NCBI GenBank assembly: GCA_902488555.1
Contig: CABTWT010000033.1
Span: forward strand, 1-10,225
Direction of reading: 5' to 3'
From: an uncultured Anaerococcus sp.
GTDB lineage: Bacteria; Bacillota_A; Clostridia; Tissierellales; Peptoniphilaceae
DNA length: 10,225 nucleotides
Below the pieces are notes generated by a model, which was not told the DNA's origin, did not search any database, and worked only from the letters and a program-made list of their open reading frames with translations. The position numbers and the translations under genes were made by a program. The stretch's first letter is position 1. Each line of letters opens with the position of its first letter. Shown piece after piece: positions 7,147-10,225 of this stretch.

Positions 7147-8196
7147 ATGGCAAGATTTAGAAGAAGTGTGGCTATAGACCTGGGTAGCTCAGAAGTATTG
7201 GTATATCTTAACAACAAGGGTCTAGTCCTAGAAGAACCGTCAGTTATTGCCATTGATGTACTAACAGATGAGATACTTGCAGTTGGACAAGAGGCTAAAA
7301 AATTAGTAGGAAGAACTCCTGGTAATATAAAGGCAATAAAGCCTATGAAAGATGGAGTTATAGCAGACTTCCCATCAACTGAAAAAATGCTAAAATATTT
7401 TCTAGATAAGACTATCAGTAAGGCCCTCATAAAACCAGATGTCCTAATCTGTGTGCCATCAAGGTCAACCCAAGTAGAAAGAAGAGCAGTCCTTCAAGCA
7501 AGCGAAAATGCTGGAGCTCATAGGACTTATCTCATAGAAGAGCCACTTGCTGCAGCTATTGGCGCCGGCGTTGACATAACAGAAGCCAGTGGGGATATGG
7601 TAATAGACATTGGTGGAGGAACTACTGATATAGCAGTAATATCTGCTGGAGAAATCATAGTAAGTAAGTCTATACCTGTAGCAGGTATAAGTTTTGATAA
7701 TGCCATAAAAGATTTCATCAGAAAAAGATATGGCCTATTAATTGGAGATAACAAGGCAGAAGAGATTAAAATAAAGGCAAATAGCCTTGAAGATAATCAA
7801 ACTATAGAAGTATCTGGCAGACAAATCAACGATGGACTGCCAAACAAAATTATCATAACCCTTGGCGAAATTCATACAGCCCTAAAAGCATCTGTGGATT
7901 TGATCGTAGATGGGGTAAAAAGTGTATTAGAGCTAACACCTCCTGAGTTGGCAAGTGATATTTACGAAAAACACATAATACTCACTGGTGGAGGAGCCTA
8001 TACCCTTGGACTAAGCGATAGGATAAGTGAGAAGTTTCAAGTTGATGCAATAATAGCAGATGATGCTGCTAAGTGCGTAATAAATGGAACTGGCAAGGCC
8101 TTAGGATGGCTTGACGAAGTAGACAAGGGACTTGATGATGGTAGGAAAGCAAAGCAAAAAGAACTAGAAAATAAGGAAAAACTAAGGAGAAGATGA
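7147..8196 (+). CDS. MreB/Mbl-family bacterial actin, divergent phosphate-1 loop
   Basis: A 349-residue actin-like ATPase. MreB-type proteins polymerise at the membrane and organise cell-wall synthesis. The actin-fold motifs appear in order: phosphate-1 at 11-17 (DLGSSEV), [11 protein letters not shown] (131-141) with catalytic-type glutamate 131 or 132, phosphate-2 [11 protein letters not shown] (154-164), GDNKAEEIK (200-208) and the adenosine motif [10 protein letters not shown] (280-289). The first loop departs from the usual DLGTANT, with serine for threonine and glutamate near the position of the conserved asparagine. The C terminus is a hydrophilic, strongly basic tail (about 330-349). 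It lies between metK and gpmA, and no mreC, mreD or rod-system gene is in view. AGGAGAG at 7137-7143 supports ATG 7147. I cannot assign it to MreB, Mbl or MreBH, hence no symbol. Its role in shape is inferred from the family. Confidence 0.9.
   Translation: MARFRRSVAIDLGSSEVLVYLNNKGLVLEEPSVIAIDVLTDEILAVGQEAKKLVGRTPGNIKAIKPMKDGVIADFPSTEKMLKYFLDKTISKALIKPDVLICVPSRSTQVERRAVLQASENAGAHRTYLIEEPLAAAIGAGVDITEASGDMVIDIGGGTTDIAVISAGEIIVSKSIPVAGISFDNAIKDFIRKRYGLLIGDNKAEEIKIKANSLEDNQTIEVSGRQINDGLPNKIIITLGEIHTALKASVDLIVDGVKSVLELTPPELASDIYEKHIILTGGGAYTLGLSDRISEKFQVDAIIADDAAKCVINGTGKALGWLDEVDKGLDDGRKAKQKELENKEKLRRR
8184..8189 (+). promoter_or_regulatory. Ribosome binding site choosing between two gpmA start codons
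   Basis: AAGGAG ends six bases before ATG 8196 and only three before ATG 8193. Other genes here use gaps of five or six bases, so 8196 is favoured. That ATG shares its A with the TGA of the actin gene. Confidence 0.65.
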
Positions 8197-8885
8197 TGAC
8201 AAAAAAATTAGTAATGGTAAGACATGGCCAAAGTGAATGGAACCTTGCAAATAAATTTACAGGCTGGGTAGATGTTGACCTATCAGAACAAGGAACAAAA
8301 GAAGCTATAGAAGCTGGCAAAAAAATCAAAGAAGCAGGTATAGTATTTGACCACGCTCACACATCTATACTTAAACGTGCCATCAAAACTTGTAACTATG
8401 TTCTAGAATACAGCGAACAATTATTTGTTCCAGTAGAAAAATCTTGGAGATTAAACGAACGTCATTACGGTGCCCTACAAGGACTAAACAAGGCAGAAAC
8501 AGCTGAAAAATACGGTGACGAACAAGTTCATATTTGGAGAAGATCTTATGATACACTTCCACCAGAACTATCTGAAGAAGAACAAGAAAAACAATTAAAT
8601 ATGAGGCAGTTCAAAAATCTTCCAAAAGATGTAATTCCAACAGCTGAAAACCTAAAAGTAACTCTAGATAGAGCTCTACCATATTTCTTTGATCACATAG
8701 CTCCACAACTACTAAAAGACGAAACAATCCTAGTAGCTGCTCACGGAAACTCTTTAAGAGCCTTGGCAAAACACATCGAATCAATCTCAGATGAAGACAT
8801 CATGGGTCTTGAAATCCCAACAGGCCAACCATTAGTATACGAACTAGATGACGATCTAAAAATGGTAAATAAATATTATCTATAA
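8196..8885 (+). CDS. gpmA: 2,3-bisphosphoglycerate-dependent phosphoglycerate mutase
   Basis: A 229-residue glycolytic enzyme that interconverts 3- and 2-phosphoglycerate through a phosphohistidine, needing 2,3-bisphosphoglycerate as primer. The catalytic set is complete: RHGQSEWN with phosphoacceptor H10, the [14 protein letters not shown] block (87-100 with this start) with acid E88, [12 protein letters not shown] (114-125), and the second histidine H183 in [10 protein letters not shown]. Length is close to the shorter bacterial members (about 228-250). Two ATGs are possible, 8193 and 8196; the second fits the AAGGAG better and differs by one methionine. The gene overlaps the actin stop by one base and is closed by a strong terminator, so it ends the operon. 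A glycolytic enzyme is usually needed in quantity, so an internal promoter would not surprise, but I could not find a convincing one. Confidence 0.95.
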   Translation: MTKKLVMVRHGQSEWNLANKFTGWVDVDLSEQGTKEAIEAGKKIKEAGIVFDHAHTSILKRAIKTCNYVLEYSEQLFVPVEKSWRLNERHYGALQGLNKAETAEKYGDEQVHIWRRSYDTLPPELSEEEQEKQLNMRQFKNLPKDVIPTAENLKVTLDRALPYFFDHIAPQLLKDETILVAAHGNSLRALAKHIESISDEDIMGLEIPTGQPLVYELDDDLKMVNKYYL

Positions 8886-8893
8886 AAATTATT

Positions 8894-8919
8894 AGACTTG
8901 CTTAGGCAGGTCTTTTTTT
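8894..8919 (+). terminator. Rho-independent terminator after gpmA
   Basis: AGACTTGC (8894-8901) pairs with GCAGGTCT (8906-8913) in an eight-pair stem with one G-U pair and a four-base loop TTAG. A run of seven T residues (8913-8919) follows. It begins eight bases after the gpmA stop and ends the seven-gene transcript. Confidence 0.92.
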
Positions 8920-8925
8920 GTGTAG

Positions 8926-8953
8926 GGATATACAAGGATATTTAAATGATATT
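8926..8953 (+). repeat. Helically spaced GATAT direct repeats upstream of the response regulator gene
   Basis: GATATA begins at 8927, GATATT at 8937 and GATATT at 8948, so the repeats are 10 and 11 bases apart, one turn of the helix. A further GATATC begins at 8979, 31 bases on, about three turns. They lie about 35-60 bases upstream of the -35 box. OmpR-type regulators typically bind tandem direct repeats with this spacing, so autoregulation by the downstream gene is possible. The motif is short and AT-rich. Confidence 0.4.
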
Positions 8954-8974
8954 GGCCGGCACAATAAATTTATA

Positions 8975-8988
8975 TAAAGATATCTTTA
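8975..8988. promoter_or_regulatory. 14-bp perfect palindrome over the -35 box, possible operator
   Basis: TAAAGATATCTTTA reads the same on both strands and overlaps the first four bases of the -35 box TTTACA. A protein bound here would compete with RNA polymerase. Candidate binders are the response regulator or the XRE-type regulator encoded downstream; neither assignment can be shown from sequence. Confidence 0.4.
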
Positions 8989-9013
8989 CAAAATCTCCTT
9001 GAAAACCTATAAT
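8985..9013 (+). promoter_or_regulatory. Promoter of the response regulator gene
   Basis: TTTACA (8985-8990) and TATAAT (9008-9013) are separated by 17 bases. The expected start near 9020 gives a leader of about 16 bases with AAGGAG at 9025-9030, five bases before the ATG. The -10 box is the left half of a perfect 12-bp palindrome, TATAATATTATA (9008-9019). Confidence 0.7.
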
Positions 9014-9035
9014 ATTATATATAAAAGGAGTTTGT

Positions 9036-9692
9036 ATGAAAATAGCATCTGTTGAATATGAAAACGGTGTATCACAAATTTTGAATGCTCATTACGACAA
9101 GAATCAAGTACTCGTGGATAAGTTTGATAAATTGGAAGATTTGGTTGACAGAGACCTAAAAGGCTATGACCTAATCCTCGTAGATATGAGCCATAACAAA
9201 TGTTTACAAGTTATTCAGTATATAAAACAAACCACCAATATACCAGTAATATACCTAACGGACAGACATAGCAACAATCCCTATGAGCAGAAAATCGATG
9301 ATAAAGACTTTGTCATCCATTCAAATACGAGAGAAGAATTTATCGATAGCGTCTTTAGGAAAGTCCAAGAAATAAATGATACAAGCATTATCAATCTAGG
9401 ATTTTGTACTATGGAAGAAGACAATGGTATATTTAGGATTGGCAACGATATCCTTGATTTGACTAAGTTTGAAATAGCTATCTGTGCATGCCTAATTTCA
9501 AATATGGGTAGGATTCTATCCAAAGAAGAAATAGTAAATCTCATGGAAGAAAAGGGCCTTAAGACGACAGAAAGATCTGTCAGAGAACATATCAGAAAGA
9601 TAAGATTAGAATTTAAAAAAGCTGACTTAAATCCAATTGAGACTGTAAATCGTAAGGGTTATAGGTGGGTACTTGATTCTTGCACACCTTAG
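9036..9692 (+). CDS. Orphan OmpR/PhoB-type response regulator with atypical receiver domain
   Basis: A 218-residue regulator. Residues 1-112 look like a receiver domain: the strand DLILVDMS (45-52) puts D50 where the phosphorylated aspartate belongs, and T75 in IYLTD matches the conserved threonine. However, the first strand (KIASVEYE, 2-9) lacks the usual acidic pair, and the segment where the conserved lysine should follow strand five reads DFVIHSNTREE (91-101) with none. Phosphorylation by the normal chemistry is therefore doubtful. Residues about 117-214 form the OmpR/PhoB winged helix: DLTKFEIAICACL (141-153), the recognition helix region TTERSVREHIRKIR (177-190), and the wing ending VNRKGYRW (204-211). 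No histidine kinase gene is in view. An XRE-type regulator begins eleven bases downstream, so the two are probably co-transcribed. Family membership of the DNA-binding half is firm; the signal sensed is unknown. Confidence 0.87.
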   Translation: MKIASVEYENGVSQILNAHYDKNQVLVDKFDKLEDLVDRDLKGYDLILVDMSHNKCLQVIQYIKQTTNIPVIYLTDRHSNNPYEQKIDDKDFVIHSNTREEFIDSVFRKVQEINDTSIINLGFCTMEEDNGIFRIGNDILDLTKFEIAICACLISNMGRILSKEEIVNLMEEKGLKTTERSVREHIRKIRLEFKKADLNPIETVNRKGYRWVLDSCTP

Positions 9693-9703
9693 AAGGGATG
9701 ATA

Positions 9704-10225
9704 ATGGATTATAATTTAGCCTATATAGGTAATGAAATAAGGACTATAAGAAAAGAAAAAAAACTAACCCAAGAGGATCTGGCCTTTGCTGCTGACTTAT
9801 CAGTAGATACAATAAGGAGGCTTGAAAGCGGAAAGGTAGATATAAAGCTTAGCTCCTTATTGTTAGTACTAGAAGAGCTAGGAATCGAATTTGATGGAAT
9901 ATTTAACACCCTACAAGGTTCAATTTGGTCATCTATAAGTAATTATACAACTGAAATAGATTATTATATAAGTGAACTTGACTATGAAAAAGCAAAAATT
10001 ACTTTAGAAGAATTCGAAAAGGTTGATAAGGATAGTCTACCTAGTTTTTATCAAAAAAAGTATATTCAATATTTTAAATTTTATCAATCCATAATCTACA
10101 ATCCCAAAAGGTCTAGTAAAGCTTTTATAAATGGTCTTAATGAGGCTATGAGTATATCTCATAAGGATTTTGATATTAAAAATTATAAGGAATATAACTA
10201 TACGAATTTTGAGTATAGGATTCTA
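9704..10225 (+). CDS. XRE-type helix-turn-helix regulator with helical C-terminal region, cut by window end
   Basis: Partial: 174 codons are visible with no stop before the edge. Residues about 6-64 form a Cro/C1-type helix-turn-helix: GNEIRTIRKEKKLTQEDLAF (9-28) and LSVDTIRRLESGKVDIKLSS (32-51). The rest (about 65-174) is rich in charged, tyrosine and phenylalanine residues in helical stretches such as SELDYEKAKITLEEFEKVDK (90-109), which look like the start of TPR-like repeats. That arrangement recalls Rgg/PlcR-type regulators that sense small secreted peptides, but the domain is incomplete, so this is only a suggestion. In-frame ATGs lie at 9698 and 9704; AAGGG (9693-9697) is six bases from the second and directly abuts the first, so 9704 is chosen. 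The gene is separated from the response regulator gene by eleven bases, and the ribosome site begins one base after that gene's stop. Confidence 0.85.
   Translation, partial: MDYNLAYIGNEIRTIRKEKKLTQEDLAFAADLSVDTIRRLESGKVDIKLSSLLLVLEELGIEFDGIFNTLQGSIWSSISNYTTEIDYYISELDYEKAKITLEEFEKVDKDSLPSFYQKKYIQYFKFYQSIIYNPKRSSKAFINGLNEAMSISHKDFDIKNYKEYNYTNFEYRIL

Noticed and set aside
7125..7430. Opposite-strand open frames inside the genes, the longest being 101 codons here
   Set aside because: They lie opposite well-identified genes, have no ribosome binding sites or promoters of note, and their low-complexity serine/isoleucine-rich products are typical of antisense reading of AT-rich genes.
8951..8965. 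Imperfect palindrome ATTG...CAAT around GCCGGC
   Set aside because: The arms are four bases and the centre is out of register; it adds nothing firm beyond the repeats already listed.
9698..9703. ATG 9698 as start of the XRE-type regulator
   Set aside because: It directly abuts the AAGGG ribosome site, leaving no spacing; ATG 9704 in the same frame has the six-base gap used elsewhere in this window.
1..10225. CRISPR array, tRNA or rRNA genes, transposase genes
   Set aside because: No regularly spaced repeats of CRISPR type, no cloverleaf-like tRNA sequence, no rRNA-like stretch and no transposase or recombinase motif were seen in any frame.

Overview
The window comes from an AT-rich, Gram-positive-type bacterial chromosome. 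The genes are tightly packed, all read on the + strand, and start behind strong AAGGAG/GGAGG ribosome binding sites. The gene content (YtrA-type GntR regulator, CarD, a YacL-like PIN/TRAM protein, MEP-pathway IspD and IspF, an MreB-like actin) and the codon use fit a low-GC Firmicute. A clostridial or Tissierellia-type anaerobe such as Anaerococcus or Peptoniphilus is my best guess; that is inference, not proof.

Layout. Positions 1-90 are a GC-rich, hairpin-prone stretch unlike the rest and may be the edge of something foreign. An AT-rich palindrome with a T-run (156-185) may end transcription from the left. A well-formed promoter with a 10-bp inverted repeat over its -10 and start region drives a three-gene YtrA-like unit (262-2103): GntR repressor, ABC ATPase and six-helix permease, closed by a strong terminator. 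A lipid (diacylglycerol-type) kinase follows with its own promoter (2193-3098).

A second promoter starts a seven-gene run (3187-8885): carD, a membrane PIN/TRAM protein of the YacL family, ispD, ispF, metK, an MreB-family actin and a 2,3-BPG-dependent phosphoglycerate mutase. Gaps are 0-19 bases or the genes overlap by a base or so, and a strong terminator closes the run at 8894-8919. The carD/yacL/ispD/ispF core resembles the yac region of other Firmicutes; metK, the actin and gpmA are housekeeping additions. The run links transcription initiation, isoprenoid precursor synthesis, S-adenosylmethionine supply, shape or cell-wall organisation, and glycolysis.

The right end (8920-10225) is regulatory. 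A promoter region with helically spaced GATAT repeats and a 14-bp palindrome drives an orphan OmpR-type response regulator with a degraded receiver domain. Eleven bases later an XRE-type helix-turn-helix regulator with a helical C-terminal region begins and runs off the window. With no histidine kinase in view, this pair is the least ordinary part of the window and the best candidate for an uncharacterised signalling module. The remaining genes are recognisable members of known families.
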